Of a DNA stretch of 64,000 bases, positions 42,795 through 52,738 are shown in pieces. The position numbers and the translations under genes were made by a program. This DNA is from an uncultured Clostridia bacterium (GTDB lineage: Bacteria; Bacillota_A; Clostridia; TANB77; CAG-508). The number at the start of each line of letters is the position of its first letter. The first letter of the stretch is position 1. Location of the stretch: NCBI GenBank assembly GCA_947624715.1, contig CANQLO010000004.1, forward strand, positions 20,744-84,743, read 5' to 3'. The notes beneath the pieces are model-generated. The model did no database searches and had not been told where the DNA came from. It saw only the letters and a list, made by a program, of their open reading frames with translations.

Positions 42795-43472
42795 TTATTT
42801 TACCTCGAATTTATAACCTACACCTCTCATTGTTTTTATATATTTTCCCTTTTTTCCTAGTTTGTGTCTTATCTTTTTAATATGACTATCTATTGTTCTA
42901 GAATCTCCGTAGTAGTCATAATTCCATACATTATTTAAGATTTTATCTCTTGAAAGTGCAACATTTTCATTATCTAATAAATATTTTAAAAGCTCATATT
43001 CTCTTAAACTTAATTCAATATTTTTTCCATCAACTGATACTGTTCTTCCTTCTGTATCTATTACTATTCCATCATAATCTTTTACTTCATTTTGTTTTAG
43101 TTGTGATCTATCTAAAATAACTTTTATCCTTGCAACTAACACTTTTGGACTGAATGGCTTTGTTATATATTCATCAACTCCAAGTTCAAATCCAAATAAT
43201 TCATCTTGTTCTTCTCCTCTTGCGGTAAGCATAATTACTGGCACTTTTGAACTTTGTCTTATTTGTCTTAAAACTGACCATCCATCTAGCTTTGGCATCA
43301 TAACATCTAATATAATTAAGCTTATTTTTTCTTTCTTTTCTTCAAATATTTTTATAGCTTTTTCTCCATCTTCTGCTTCAATAGTTTTATACCCTTCTTT
43401 TACTAAAAAGTCCTTTAATAATTTTCTTATTCTTGCTTCGTCATCTACAATTAATATTGTTGATTCTTCCAT
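42795..43472 (-). CDS. OmpR/PhoB-family response regulator
   Basis: A 225-residue two-component regulator. The receiver has ILIVDDEARIRKLL, phosphorylated Asp in LIILDVMMPKLDGW, MLTARGEEQDEL and DEYITKPFSPKVL. The C-terminal winged helix (LSLREYELLKYLLDNENVALSR, GDSRTIDSHIKKIRHKLG, TMRGVGYKFEV) binds DNA. It precedes the histidine kinase gene directly. Target genes are unknown; the GT-tract pilin-leader gene is the next one downstream of the operon. Confidence 0.96.
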   Translation of the reverse strand: MEESTILIVDDEARIRKLLKDFLVKEGYKTIEAEDGEKAIKIFEEKKEKISLIILDVMMPKLDGWSVLRQIRQSSKVPVIMLTARGEEQDELFGFELGVDEYITKPFSPKVLVARIKVILDRSQLKQNEVKDYDGIVIDTEGRTVSVDGKNIELSLREYELLKYLLDNENVALSRDKILNNVWNYDYYGDSRTIDSHIKKIRHKLGKKGKYIKTMRGVGYKFEVK

Positions 43473-43564
43473 ATCATTTTCCTTCCTAACTTGTTAACAT
43501 ATATTTTATTAAATCTTAATTTTACGAATTTATTTTATCAAAGTATTATGTCTATTCTGTGAAT

Positions 43565-44701
43565 TTACTTAATAATTTTTATAGGTTTTATTATTTTCTT
43601 TTCTTCATCATCATTTTTCTTATTATTGCTCTCTTCTTTACTGTTTTCCTTAATATACACGTTTTGCCCCGGATATGCAAGTTTTACACCTTGCGATTCC
43701 AGTATATTTAATAATGTTAAATTTACTTTATTGCAGAATAATCTATAATCTGAATAGTTTGTAATTGTTGTTTCTAAATATATTTCAATATTTATATCAT
43801 CTTTTTCGATATTACTAAGATAAACACTTATTGATTTTGTTATAACATCTTCATTATATTTTAAAATAAATCTAATTCTATTTATAACTTTCTCAATAGT
43901 AGATTCTTCTATTTCTAGTGCAAACTTTAAATTTGCTCTATATACTCTTTTACTAATTTTACCCCAGTTTACTACATTACTATTTGTTATTAAATCATTT
44001 GGAAGAATTACTATTGTATCTTCTAATGTTCTGACTCTTGTACTTTTTATTGTTATATCTTCAACAGTTCCTGATATTTCTCCTACATCAATCCAATCTC
44101 CAATTTCAAATGGCCTGTCTGTAAAAATTGCTAATCCTGATATGATTTGTTTTATAAAATCTTGTGCTGCTAATGCTACAACTGCTCCAGTAAGTCCTAT
44201 ACCTGCTGCTAATCCTCCTATATCATAGCCAAATTCTTTTAATGTTAAATAAAGTGCTATTATATACAATATTATTTCTACTACTCTACTTACAACTGAT
44301 GTAAAAAAATTGTTTCTTATATTTTTTTGATTTTTTGTAAGTTTTTCTACTAAAATTTGTCTTGCTTCAAATACTCCTGCAATTATTCTTGCAATTGTCC
44401 ATATTATTACTACTTTAAAACATTTGTCACAAAATACATCTTGAAATTCATATAAGTTTAATATCTTACTTCCTATATAAAATCCTGATATTCCAAAAAA
44501 TGTTTTAATTGATCTGTATATTTTAAAACTTTTTATTTCTTCTTTTTCGCTTCTTCTATAAAATACTTTTACTATTCCATATGATACTATTGGTCCTAAT
44601 AATAAAACTATAATAACTACTGCAATGGCAATTATGAAATTTACAATTTGGGAGATTTCAATATTGCCAATAATCGTGATGAACTCGCGAATTTTATCCA
44701 T
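43565..44701 (-). CDS. Small-conductance mechanosensitive channel (MscS family)
   Basis: A membrane channel that relieves osmotic pressure. The start is the ATG at 44701 (MDKIREFITI), as AAAGGAG lies six bases upstream; earlier in-frame codons lack one. Of the 378 residues the first 180 hold membrane helices; GGLAAGIGLTGAVVALAAQDFIKQIISGLAI is the pore helix TM3, followed by the beta domain (FEIGDWIDVGEISGTVEDI, RTLEDTIVILPNDLI) and the alpha/beta end. It lies divergent from the amylase gene. Confidence 0.93.
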   Translation of the reverse strand: MDKIREFITIIGNIEISQIVNFIIAIAVVIIVLLLGPIVSYGIVKVFYRRSEKEEIKSFKIYRSIKTFFGISGFYIGSKILNLYEFQDVFCDKCFKVVIIWTIARIIAGVFEARQILVEKLTKNQKNIRNNFFTSVVSRVVEIILYIIALYLTLKEFGYDIGGLAAGIGLTGAVVALAAQDFIKQIISGLAIFTDRPFEIGDWIDVGEISGTVEDITIKSTRVRTLEDTIVILPNDLITNSNVVNWGKISKRVYRANLKFALEIEESTIEKVINRIRFILKYNEDVITKSISVYLSNIEKDDINIEIYLETTITNYSDYRLFCNKVNLTLLNILESQGVKLAYPGQNVYIKENSKEESNNKKNDDEEKKIIKPIKIIK

Positions 44702-44791
44702 AAAAACTCCTTTAAGTTTTTTGTAAATTTTGTTAATAAATATATTATACAATATTTTTTTCTAAAAATCATCTATTTTTAGAAAATTATA

Positions 44792-44800
44792 TGATATAAT
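44792..44800 (+). promoter_or_regulatory. Extended -10 element upstream of the amylase gene
   Basis: TGATATAAT (TG-N-TATAAT) about 55 bases ahead of the amylase start. An inverted repeat, TTTTCTAAAAAT and ATTTTTAGAAAA (about 44757-44787), lies over the -35 region and could be an operator. Confidence 0.5.
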
Positions 44801-44855
44801 ATAAAATAATTATATTTATGTAATTAAATTAATAAAAAATTTGAAAGGATTGCTT

Positions 44856-46322
44856 ATGAAAAGAAACAATAAAACAATGATGCAATATTTTGAATGGTAC
44901 CTACCAAATAATTGCAATCTATGGCAAGAGCTAATAAAAGTTGCTCCTAATTTAAAAAAGATGGGTATTACCTCCATTTGGCTTCCTCCAGCATATAAAG
45001 GTGCTTCTGGTATTAATGATACAGGTTATGGTGTATATGACCTTTATGATTTAGGCGAGTTTAATCAAAAAGGAACTGTTAGAACTAAGTATGGTACTAA
45101 GGATGAATATATTGCTGCAATTAGAGCTTTACAATTGGAAGACATTCAAGTTCTTGCTGATATTGTTTTAAATCATAGAATGGGTGCTGACGAAATGCAA
45201 GATATTATTGCATATAAAGTCAACCCTGAAAATAGAAATGAAGTTTTAGGAGATTATAGAACCATATCTGCTTGGACTAAATATAACTTTGCAGGAAGAA
45301 ATAATACATATTCTGATTTTAAACTTGATTGGTCTCATTTTACTTCTATTGATTATGACAATAAGGCTAAAGAAAATGGAATATATAGATTTTATGGAAA
45401 ACATTTTAGTAATGAAGTTGATAAGGAACTTGGCAACTATGATTATTTAATGGGATGTGATGTTGATTTTAACAATTTAGACACGGTTGATGACCTTAAT
45501 TCATGGGGAAAATGGTTTTTAACTCAGACTAATGTTGATGGATTTAGACTTGATGCATTAAAACATATACGCTCTTCTTTTTTCAAAAGATGGCTTGCTG
45601 AATTGAAAACTACATTTAACAAAGATTTATACTCTGTTGGAGAATATTATAGCTATAATATAGATAGTCTTCTTAGCTATCTTGACTACAATGACCAAGT
45701 TGATGCTTTATTTGATGTTCCTTTACATAACAATTTCAAGACTGCATCTGAAAGTTCTGATTCTTACGATATGAGTAAGATTTTTGAAGATACACTTGTT
45801 GATAGACGTCCTTCAAAAGCTGTCACTTTTATTGATAATCATGACACTGAACCTGGACAAGCTCTTGAGTCTTGGATAAAAGAATGGTTCAAGCCTCTTG
45901 CTTATAGTATGATTATGCTTAGAGAAAAAGGAATTCCTTGCATTTTTTATGGTGACTATTATGGAATTCCTGAAAAAAATATAGCTCCAATGAAAGAATT
46001 TCTTGATATACTACTTCTTGTTAGAAAACATTTTGCTTATGGACCTCAAAGAGATTATCTAGATCATCATAATATCATTGGTTGGACTAGAGAAGGTGAC
46101 TATTATCATCAAGATTCTGGATTAGCAGTAATTTTAAGTAATGGTGAAAGTGGTAGTAAACAAATGAATGTAGGTAAAAATCTTGCAGGTACCGTTCTCT
46201 ATGATTGCACTGGAAACGTTAAAGAATCTGTTTATATTGATGATGATGGAAATGGAATATTTTACGTTAATGGAGGCAGTGTTTCAGTTTGGATAAAGAA
46301 GGATAATATGTATAATTTATAA
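44856..46322 (+). CDS. Cytoplasmic alpha-amylase (GH13)
   Basis: Glycoside hydrolase family 13 enzyme acting on alpha-1,4-glucans or maltodextrins. No signal peptide, so intracellular. The 488-residue protein has the family motifs in order: DIVLNHRMG (region I), GFRLDALKHI with the nucleophile Asp (II), VGEYYS with the acid/base Glu (III) and FIDNHDTEPGQ with the third Asp (IV). Strong similarity in layout to AmyS/cytoplasmic alpha-amylases (NKTMMQYFEWYLP at the start). I use the ATG at 44856, seven bases after GAAAGGA. It is a single plus-strand gene with its own promoter and terminator. Confidence 0.94.
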   Translation: MKRNNKTMMQYFEWYLPNNCNLWQELIKVAPNLKKMGITSIWLPPAYKGASGINDTGYGVYDLYDLGEFNQKGTVRTKYGTKDEYIAAIRALQLEDIQVLADIVLNHRMGADEMQDIIAYKVNPENRNEVLGDYRTISAWTKYNFAGRNNTYSDFKLDWSHFTSIDYDNKAKENGIYRFYGKHFSNEVDKELGNYDYLMGCDVDFNNLDTVDDLNSWGKWFLTQTNVDGFRLDALKHIRSSFFKRWLAELKTTFNKDLYSVGEYYSYNIDSLLSYLDYNDQVDALFDVPLHNNFKTASESSDSYDMSKIFEDTLVDRRPSKAVTFIDNHDTEPGQALESWIKEWFKPLAYSMIMLREKGIPCIFYGDYYGIPEKNIAPMKEFLDILLLVRKHFAYGPQRDYLDHHNIIGWTREGDYYHQDSGLAVILSNGESGSKQMNVGKNLAGTVLYDCTGNVKESVYIDDDGNGIFYVNGGSVSVWIKKDNMYNL

Positions 46323-46344
46323 ATAGCAATGCAATTTGCAATAA

Positions 46345-46406
46345 AAAAATACCTATTTATTTAAATGCAACTAAATTTGATGCATTTTTAATTAATAGGT
46401 ATTTTT
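46345..46406. terminator. Bidirectional terminator between amylase and the GtrII-like gene
   Basis: AAAAATACCTATT (46345-46357) pairs with AATAGGTATTTTT (46394-46406), with an inner ATGCA pair. T runs follow on both strands, matching two convergent genes. Confidence 0.75.
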
Positions 46407-46409
46407 ATT

Positions 46410-47981
46410 CTATGGTAAAATGCTTTCTTCACTAAGTTTTACTACAACAATATTATTTATTATTTTTATAGAATTATCATTAGGAAATACTGGCATATTC
46501 TTAAATTCTTCAGTTTCTATTATATTTTCATATTCTTCCTTTGAGCATATATTTAAATCCATTCCAAAGTATCTTTTATAAAAATGTACATTGCTCAAAA
46601 TTCCATCATAGCTTTCCCATGTTTCACAAGAGTTAGATAAGAATCCATTACCATATTTCATTAAAGAAGCTTCATGTTTAATTATGCTATTAAACATAAA
46701 TTTCATATCTGAACGATATCCTTCTAGACTCTGTGCCTTAGTTAGTATGCTCAAAGAATTAGTGTAATAGTTTCTAAATGTTTCTTCTCTACAAATATAT
46801 GATGCATTATCTGAGAACATAAATGTAAAGCATAAGATTGCAGTTATACATACAATAAAATATTTTAATATATTTTCTACATTATTATCATCTAAATATT
46901 CATATAATTTTAAGAAAACAATATTTACTAATAATAATGACGCTGCCATTATTATATTTACACTTCTCTCTGTTGCAATTAATGTCATTATGCTTAGTCC
47001 TACTGGAGTTATAAATATCAAAAATATGAGTAGTAAAATTTTTATCTTATCCTTATATATCTTATTTTTTATGATGATTATAACAAACGAAATCATTGAA
47101 GCTAAAAATAGTATTACATTTAAAATATCTCTTTTCCAATAGTGATTGTATATCATTTTATCTGTAAAGAAATACATTATCATTGATTTATATGTTTCTA
47201 TAATTTTTCTAGGTAGATTCTTTATTGTATTCAATATTCCAATACTATCTGCTCCACTATAACTTGCCAATGTTAGTCCTTGCACTTTTAATACTATTTT
47301 TGTAATGAGATAATACAGTATTATTCCTATAATTTCTATTATGGCATATCTAACACCATTTTTTAATATTTCTTTATTGTCTTCTTTATTTAGAATATCT
47401 AATATCAATAGAATAATTGATAAACCAACTGTTACTCCTAGATAACTTTGATAACACGCACATGTAACTATTATCATTATTGGTGATAAAATATTATTTG
47501 ATACTTTATTTTCTTTTCTCATAAAATATACTGCTAATATAGAAGCAAGCATTGCTAAACAATATCCGTCACCACAGTATATATACATAAATGATTCCGC
47601 AAATTGAGGTGCAGTTGCAATTATTGCTGATACTAAAAATACAAGAATTTTATTTTTTATATTAAATAATTTTATTAAAAATGTGCTACTTATTGATAGT
47701 AAGATTAAACTAATAAATATTATCAGTACCTCGCTAACTATTCCTCCTCTTATTGAATCAACAATTGGTAGCAACCATCTTCCAAGGCTAATTTCCCATC
47801 CTCCTGAAATATGAAACGTTCCATCAGCTACTGCATCTGGTGATAGTACATTGTGTGTATATAAATAAAAATGTGTAACGAGTCCTAAAATCATTGTAGT
47901 TAAAATTGCTAATTTGTTATCACAAAAGAAACCTTTTATTTTATTAAATATTTTAATTGGTTCTTGAACTTTCTTTTTCAT
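46410..47981 (-). CDS. GtrII-like membrane glucosyltransferase
   Basis: A 523-residue polytopic membrane protein with about ten to twelve hydrophobic segments. The N-terminal part after the first segment (HNVLSPDAVADGTFHISGGWEISLGRWLLPIVD) resembles the GtrII glucosyltransferase family (PF14264), with acidic residues outside as expected for a lipid-linked sugar transferase. Such enzymes decorate O-antigen or wall polymers. The acceptor is unknown. It is isolated, ending at a terminator shared with amylase. Confidence 0.7.
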   Translation of the reverse strand: MKKKVQEPIKIFNKIKGFFCDNKLAILTTMILGLVTHFYLYTHNVLSPDAVADGTFHISGGWEISLGRWLLPIVDSIRGGIVSEVLIIFISLILLSISSTFLIKLFNIKNKILVFLVSAIIATAPQFAESFMYIYCGDGYCLAMLASILAVYFMRKENKVSNNILSPIMIIVTCACYQSYLGVTVGLSIILLILDILNKEDNKEILKNGVRYAIIEIIGIILYYLITKIVLKVQGLTLASYSGADSIGILNTIKNLPRKIIETYKSMIMYFFTDKMIYNHYWKRDILNVILFLASMISFVIIIIKNKIYKDKIKILLLIFLIFITPVGLSIMTLIATERSVNIIMAASLLLVNIVFLKLYEYLDDNNVENILKYFIVCITAILCFTFMFSDNASYICREETFRNYYTNSLSILTKAQSLEGYRSDMKFMFNSIIKHEASLMKYGNGFLSNSCETWESYDGILSNVHFYKRYFGMDLNICSKEEYENIIETEEFKNMPVFPNDNSIKIINNIVVVKLSEESILP

Positions 47982-48005
47982 TTATTTAATTCCTTTCAAT
48001 TCCTA

Positions 48006-48128
48006 GTTGAAAAATAATTAAATTTTGGCTAGGAAAACAAGTTTAAAATTTATGAGACGTACTTTTCTGTACGTTGATTAAATTTTAAATGAAGTTTGAC
48101 AACGCCAAAATTCTAACTATTTTTCAAC
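48006..48128. repeat. Long imperfect inverted repeat at the trmB end
   Basis: GTTGAAAAATA...ATTTTGGC (48006-48028) pairs with GCCAAAAT...TATTTTTCAAC (ending 48128), and an inner TTTAAAATTTA/TAAATTTTAAA and GACGTAC/GTACGT continue the stem. The right end covers the last codons of trmB. It may serve as a terminator-like or mRNA-stabilising hairpin; the sequence differs from the GC-core palindromes. Confidence 0.6.
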
Positions 48129-48818
48129 TATAATAGCTTTTATCTTAATGCCTTGGTTCCTAAACATTCTTTCATGTTCTGTCTCTATATTTTCTTCTCC
48201 ATTCCAAAATAGTTCTTCCTTAGCTAAGTCATAAGTTATTTTTTCTATCTTAAAACCGCTTCTTTCAAAATATTTTATTGAATCTTCAAATAAATTATCA
48301 TCATCAGTTTTAAAGAATATTTCTCCTTGTAAAAATTCTTTATATTGATTTAATTGTCTTTCATGTGTTAATCTTTTTTTATGATGCTTTCCTCTTGGCC
48401 ATGGATTACAGAAGTTTATGTAAATTCTTTTTATTTCATCTTCTTTCCCAAATATATCAGAAATTCTTGATATATCATATCTTGTAAGTTTCAAATTTGT
48501 AACTACCTTTTGTTTTTCAACTTCATTTTCAACAATTTCTGCATCTGTTGATTTTCGTATACCATATTCTGCTTCTACATTTCTTTTTGCCATTCCAAGC
48601 ATTGCATCAATTAAATCTATTGCTATATAATTTATATTTTGATTTTGTTTAGAAAGCTTAGCAATAAAATTTCCTTTTCCACAGCCTAATTCTATGTGTA
48701 TATCTTGTCCTTTTTCAAATACTGTTTTCCACTTATTTTTGTAATTTTGTGGATTGTCAATGTAAAAAGGACTTGTTTCTAACTCTTCTCTTGCCCATGG
48801 CTTAAATTTCATTCTCAT
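48117..48818 (-). CDS. trmB: tRNA (guanine46-N7)-methyltransferase
   Basis: SAM-dependent enzyme that methylates G46 of tRNA. The 233-residue protein has IHIELGCGKGNFIAKLS (SAM site), NYIAIDLIDAML, YINFCNPWPRGKHHKKRLTH (catalytic block) and FFKTDDDNLFEDS. Length is normal, with a short N-terminal extension (KPWAREELETSPFYI) common in Clostridia. It lies downstream of metG on the same strand. Confidence 0.95.
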   Translation of the reverse strand: MRMKFKPWAREELETSPFYIDNPQNYKNKWKTVFEKGQDIHIELGCGKGNFIAKLSKQNQNINYIAIDLIDAMLGMAKRNVEAEYGIRKSTDAEIVENEVEKQKVVTNLKLTRYDISRISDIFGKEDEIKRIYINFCNPWPRGKHHKKRLTHERQLNQYKEFLQGEIFFKTDDDNLFEDSIKYFERSGFKIEKITYDLAKEELFWNGEENIETEHERMFRNQGIKIKAIIVEK

Positions 48819-48891
48819 AATACATTAATTCCTAGTCTTTTTATTATATATAATCGTATATCATTTTTTGATATACGATTACATTTATTTT

Positions 48892-50490
48892 TTATTTTTT
48901 CATTAAATTTTTAATATATTCTACTTCTTCTTCCTGATTTAATCTCATAAAGATTGGCTCACCTTTTTCAATTACTTTAATCCCTGTAATATCCTTATAA
49001 TCATTTAATGAGTTCCATGTTATATCTTTTGAGTCAATTCCGAGTTGTCTTAAAATATTATCAGATGTAGATTCCATAAAAGGTCTTATCATAATTGCTA
49101 TTTGTCTTATATTTGCTATTAAATGATACATACTAGATTTTAATTTTTCTGCTTTTTCAGCCTTTGTTTTTTCATCTTCTCCTTCTATTTCTTTAGCTAA
49201 GCTCCAAGGTGAAACTTCATCAATATACTTGTTAGTTCTTGAAATAAAAGTCCAGATTGATCCAATTGCAGTTGCTATTTCGTATTTTGACATATATTCT
49301 TCAAATGATTTTATTGCTTGTTTTGCATCATTTTCTAAGTTTTCATCTACCTCGTTTGGTACACCATTATATTCAGGTACATATCCATCATAATATTTGT
49401 TTACCATTGATACAGTTCTATTTAATAAATTACTTAAATCATTACATAAATCATAGTTATATCTTTCAATAAATTCTTCTGGTGAAAATACTCCGTCTGA
49501 TGCCATTGGTACTTCCCTTAATAGAAAATATTTTGTAGCATCTAGTCCATATTTTTCAGTTAACTGTTCTGGATAAATTACATTTCCTTTTGATTTAGAC
49601 ATCTTTCCATCTTTCATTGTAATCCAATTATGAACTAATATTGTTTTTGGAAGTGGCAAATCAAGTGCTATTAAAAATATAGGCCAATAAATTAAGTGAA
49701 ATCTTGCAATATCTTTTCCTACTATTTGAACATCTGCTGGCCAATACTTTTTGAACATTTCATCATTATCTGAATTATATCCTAATGCTGTCAAATAGTT
49801 AGTAAGTGCATCTAGCCAAACATAAACTACATGTTTTGGGTCTGATAAAACTGGTACTCCCCAAGAAAAAGATGTTCTTGTAACACATAAGTCCTCTAAG
49901 CCAGGTTTTATAAAATTATTTATCATTTCATTTTTTCTGAATTCTGGTTTTATAAAATCCGGATGTGAATCATAATATTCTAATAATCTATCACTATATT
50001 TTTTCATATTAAAGAAGTAGGCTTCTTCTTTCATTTTGATTACTTCTCTGCCACAATCAGGACATTTTCCATCTACAAGTTGTGTTTCTGTGAAATAGCT
50101 TTCACAAGGCTTGCAATACCACCCCTCATATTCTCCCTTGTAAATATCTCCTTGTGCTAAAAATCTTTCAAATATTTTTTGAACTGCTTTAATATGATAA
50201 TCATCTGTCGTTCTCATAAATTTGTCATACTTAATATCCATCTGTTTCCACAATTCTATTGCTCTTTCTGCTTGAATATCAACATATTGTTTTGGTTCTA
50301 ATCCCTCTTCTTTTGCTTTGTCTCCTATTTTTTGACCATGTTCATCTACACCTGTTAACATAAACGTATCAAAGCCTTGCATCTTTTTATATCTATTAAT
50401 AAAATCAGTTAATACTTCTGTATAAGCTGTTCCTATATGAAACTTTCCACTTGGATAATAAATTGGGGTTGTTAAATAAAATTTTTCCAT
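48892..50490 (-). CDS. metG: Methionyl-tRNA synthetase
   Basis: Class I aminoacyl-tRNA synthetase charging methionine. The 532-residue protein begins YLTTPIYYPSGKFHIGTAYTE (HIGH motif as HIGT), has four zinc Cys (CKPC...CPDC), and the KMSKSKGNVI loop near residue 297. The C-terminal anticodon-binding helical domain ends near 530; the extra C-terminal tRNA-binding domain of longer MetG proteins is missing, a known short form. A 160-base gap with two inverted repeats separates it from spoVT. Confidence 0.96.
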   Translation of the reverse strand: MEKFYLTTPIYYPSGKFHIGTAYTEVLTDFINRYKKMQGFDTFMLTGVDEHGQKIGDKAKEEGLEPKQYVDIQAERAIELWKQMDIKYDKFMRTTDDYHIKAVQKIFERFLAQGDIYKGEYEGWYCKPCESYFTETQLVDGKCPDCGREVIKMKEEAYFFNMKKYSDRLLEYYDSHPDFIKPEFRKNEMINNFIKPGLEDLCVTRTSFSWGVPVLSDPKHVVYVWLDALTNYLTALGYNSDNDEMFKKYWPADVQIVGKDIARFHLIYWPIFLIALDLPLPKTILVHNWITMKDGKMSKSKGNVIYPEQLTEKYGLDATKYFLLREVPMASDGVFSPEEFIERYNYDLCNDLSNLLNRTVSMVNKYYDGYVPEYNGVPNEVDENLENDAKQAIKSFEEYMSKYEIATAIGSIWTFISRTNKYIDEVSPWSLAKEIEGEDEKTKAEKAEKLKSSMYHLIANIRQIAIMIRPFMESTSDNILRQLGIDSKDITWNSLNDYKDITGIKVIEKGEPIFMRLNQEEEVEYIKNLMKK

Positions 50491-50587
50491 AAAAAATTTA
50501 TCCTTTCTTTTAGAAAAAAATTTAAAAGAAACTTAAAAATTTCTATTTTAAGTTTTCTTTCCACATTTTACTACATTTCAATAATGG

Positions 50588-50650
50588 TGTCAATGGGAAC
50601 GGAGTTTTTTGACACTGTTGAAGTGTCAAAAACCTCCGTCCCCATTGACA
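50588..50650. repeat. 63-bp palindromic element with GACGGAGG arms
   Basis: TGTCAATGGGAACGGAG...TGACACT (left arm) pairs with AGTGTCA...CTCCGTCCCCATTGACA (right arm), about 29 bases each around GTTGA, with few mismatches. It ends one base before the spoVT stop codon. A half copy lies at 39265-39291. It has the form of a small non-autonomous mobile or REP-like repeat. Confidence 0.75.
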
Positions 50651-51199
50651 TTAAATTTCCATTTGATTTCCTAAAAAGCTTGCTGCTACTTGTGCAATTT
50701 GTTCTTCTTGTTTTCCTAGTTTTACACCTTTTTCTTTTGCTATCAATATAACACATCCAGTTACTTCACTGTCTGATATTATAGGAACTATAACTTGTGA
50801 TTTACATTCTTTTTCTTTGTTGCCTTTTTCAGTTATTAATATTGATGAACTTTCATCTAATACAACTGATTCTCTTTTATCTATAATCTTTTCTAATTCT
50901 GTACTAATTTTTTGTTCTAATAAATCTTTCTTCTGTGTTCCTGAAACTGCAATTACTACATCTTTATCTGTGACAATTGCAATCAAGTCAGTTACTTTTG
51001 CTAAACTTTCAACATACTCTGATGAGAAATTTGATATTTCTTCTATTGGAGAATATTTCCTTAATATAATATCTCCTTCTTTTTCTGTAAATATTTCTAA
51101 AGGGCTTCCTTCTTTTATTCTAAGTGTTTTTCTAATTTCTTTTGGAATTACTATTCTCCCTAAATCATCTATTCTTCTTACTACCCCAGTGGCTTTCAT
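50651..51199 (-). CDS. spoVT: Stage V sporulation protein T
   Basis: AbrB-type transcription regulator of late forespore genes. The N-terminal swapped-hairpin domain (MKATGVVRRIDDLGRIVIPKEIRKTLRIKEGSPLEIF) is followed by a GAF-like domain (about 60-180) with VTGCVILIAKE. The 182-residue length matches SpoVT (178) rather than AbrB (about 95). AGGAGG precedes the ATG. Together with spo0A it suggests a sporulation capacity. Confidence 0.93.
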   Translation of the reverse strand: MKATGVVRRIDDLGRIVIPKEIRKTLRIKEGSPLEIFTEKEGDIILRKYSPIEEISNFSSEYVESLAKVTDLIAIVTDKDVVIAVSGTQKKDLLEQKISTELEKIIDKRESVVLDESSSILITEKGNKEKECKSQVIVPIISDSEVTGCVILIAKEKGVKLGKQEEQIAQVAASFLGNQMEI

Positions 51200-51333
51200 C
51201 TTTCCTCCTCGTAATTATAGTTTTTTTAATACTTTTATTATTTTCACAAAAAGAAAATTTATACATTTTTCAATTGATTTTACTAAAAAATAGTGATATG
51301 CTATATAAAAATATTTTTTAGGAGGTTTTCTTT

Positions 51334-52584
51334 ATGGCGAGAAGACGTAGAAAACATTTTAATTTTGTCAAACTTTTTGTTGTTATTTTAATAATTGCTA
51401 TTTTAGGATTTGGTACTTATGATGTAGTAACTAAAATTATTTTTAGAAATTCACAAAATATTTCAAGTGATGCTGATAAGCAAATTGAAGTTGACAGTAT
51501 GATTCCAGATGATAGTGTTGCTAATATTGTCGCTATTGGTGACACTCTTTGTCATAGTCAAAACTTTAAAGATGCTTATGACAGTGCAACTGGAGTATAT
51601 GATTTTTTTCCAATGTTTAAATATGTTGCAAAATATTTTGAAAATGCAACAGTTGCTGTTGGTAATCTAGAAGCAACTCTTGCTGGTCCTTCAAGAGGAT
51701 ACAGCGGTTATCCAACATTTAATACTCCTGAACATTTAGCAATTGACCTAAAAGAACTTGGTTTAGATGTAATGACTACAGCTAATAATCACACCCTAGA
51801 TTTAGGCTTTACTGGTCTTGTTTCCACATTGACATATTTAGATGATGCTGGTTTAAAACATACTGGTTCTGCTAGAACTCAAGAAGAACAAGATGTAATT
51901 TTATTTGAAGATTTAAATGGAATTAAAACTGCATTTTTAGCTTTTACTTATGGTACTAATGGTATACCAGTTCCAAGTGGAAAAGAATTTTGCGTTAATC
52001 TAATAGATAAAAATTTAATCAAGTCTAAGATTGATCAAGCTAAATCTGAAGGTGCTGAACTTATAGTTGTTAGTATGCACTGGGGAGATGAATATCATAC
52101 AGAGCCTAATAGTACACAAGAAGAGTTAGCTGAATTTTTAATACAAAATGATGTACAAGTTATACTTGGCTGTCATCCACATGTATTAGAGCCAATGCAA
52201 ATGAAAACAGTTACAATGGAAGACGGAACTACTAAAACTGGATTTGTAATTTATTCAATGGGTAATTTCTTCTCTGCTCAAACATTTGCTAATACTAGAA
52301 ATACTCTAGTTCTAAATGTTCAAGTAAGAAAAGATGGTGCAACCGGAAAGATATCTATTGATAATGCAACCTACACTCCTGTTTATGTATATGATAATGA
52401 TTCTGGAAATAATCCTAATGCAAATGGCAAAGATAGATACGAACTTTTAGATATTGAAAACATTATTGCTGAGTATGAAGCTGGAACAGGTAATTGGAAT
52501 CAAACTATGTATAATTTAGCTAAAACAGAGTTAGAGAGAACTGTTAATATTTTGGGACCAGAAATTTTTAATAATGAACCTTAG
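51334..52584 (+). CDS. CapA/PgsA-family calcineurin-like metallophosphoesterase
   Basis: A membrane-anchored protein of the CapA (poly-gamma-glutamate biosynthesis) family, 416 residues. After a membrane segment (about 12-30) come the metal-site blocks: AIGDTLCHSQNF, VGNLEATLAG, TTANNHTLDLGFTGL, VSMHWGDEYHTEPN and LGCHPHVLEPM. The first block has GDTLCH instead of the usual GDVML/FH. Family members are linked to capsule or polyglutamate export but often stand alone, as here, without pgsBC, so the role is uncertain. AGGAGG lies ahead of the ATG. Confidence 0.88.
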   Translation: MARRRRKHFNFVKLFVVILIIAILGFGTYDVVTKIIFRNSQNISSDADKQIEVDSMIPDDSVANIVAIGDTLCHSQNFKDAYDSATGVYDFFPMFKYVAKYFENATVAVGNLEATLAGPSRGYSGYPTFNTPEHLAIDLKELGLDVMTTANNHTLDLGFTGLVSTLTYLDDAGLKHTGSARTQEEQDVILFEDLNGIKTAFLAFTYGTNGIPVPSGKEFCVNLIDKNLIKSKIDQAKSEGAELIVVSMHWGDEYHTEPNSTQEELAEFLIQNDVQVILGCHPHVLEPMQMKTVTMEDGTTKTGFVIYSMGNFFSAQTFANTRNTLVLNVQVRKDGATGKISIDNATYTPVYVYDNDSGNNPNANGKDRYELLDIENIIAEYEAGTGNWNQTMYNLAKTELERTVNILGPEIFNNEP

Positions 52585-52600
52585 ATAAATTTTATTATAT

Positions 52601-52732
52601 ATTAAAAATAAAAAATAGTTATTTTCGAAAATGCCGCGCAGCGACCAAGCGAAGCGCGAATGGAGCAGCAACCTTTAGGTTGCGTCGCGACAGCAAGGCT
52701 TGAGAAAATAACTATTTTTTATTTTTTTAATA
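52601..52732 (+). repeat. Palindromic repeat element, copy C
   Basis: Third copy of the GC-core repeat, between the convergent capA and KAP genes. Arms AATAAAAAATAGTTATTTTC and its complement flank a core with AGCGCGAATGGAG, GCAACC-TTTA-GGTTGC and GTCGCGACAGCAAGGC. With T-rich arms on both sides it can act as a bidirectional terminator. Confidence 0.82.
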
Positions 52733-52738
52733 ATATTT

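Noticed and set aside
50571..50756. A 61-residue minus-strand reading frame
   Set aside because: It overlaps the end of spoVT in another frame and the palindromic repeat, has biased composition and no ribosome binding site.
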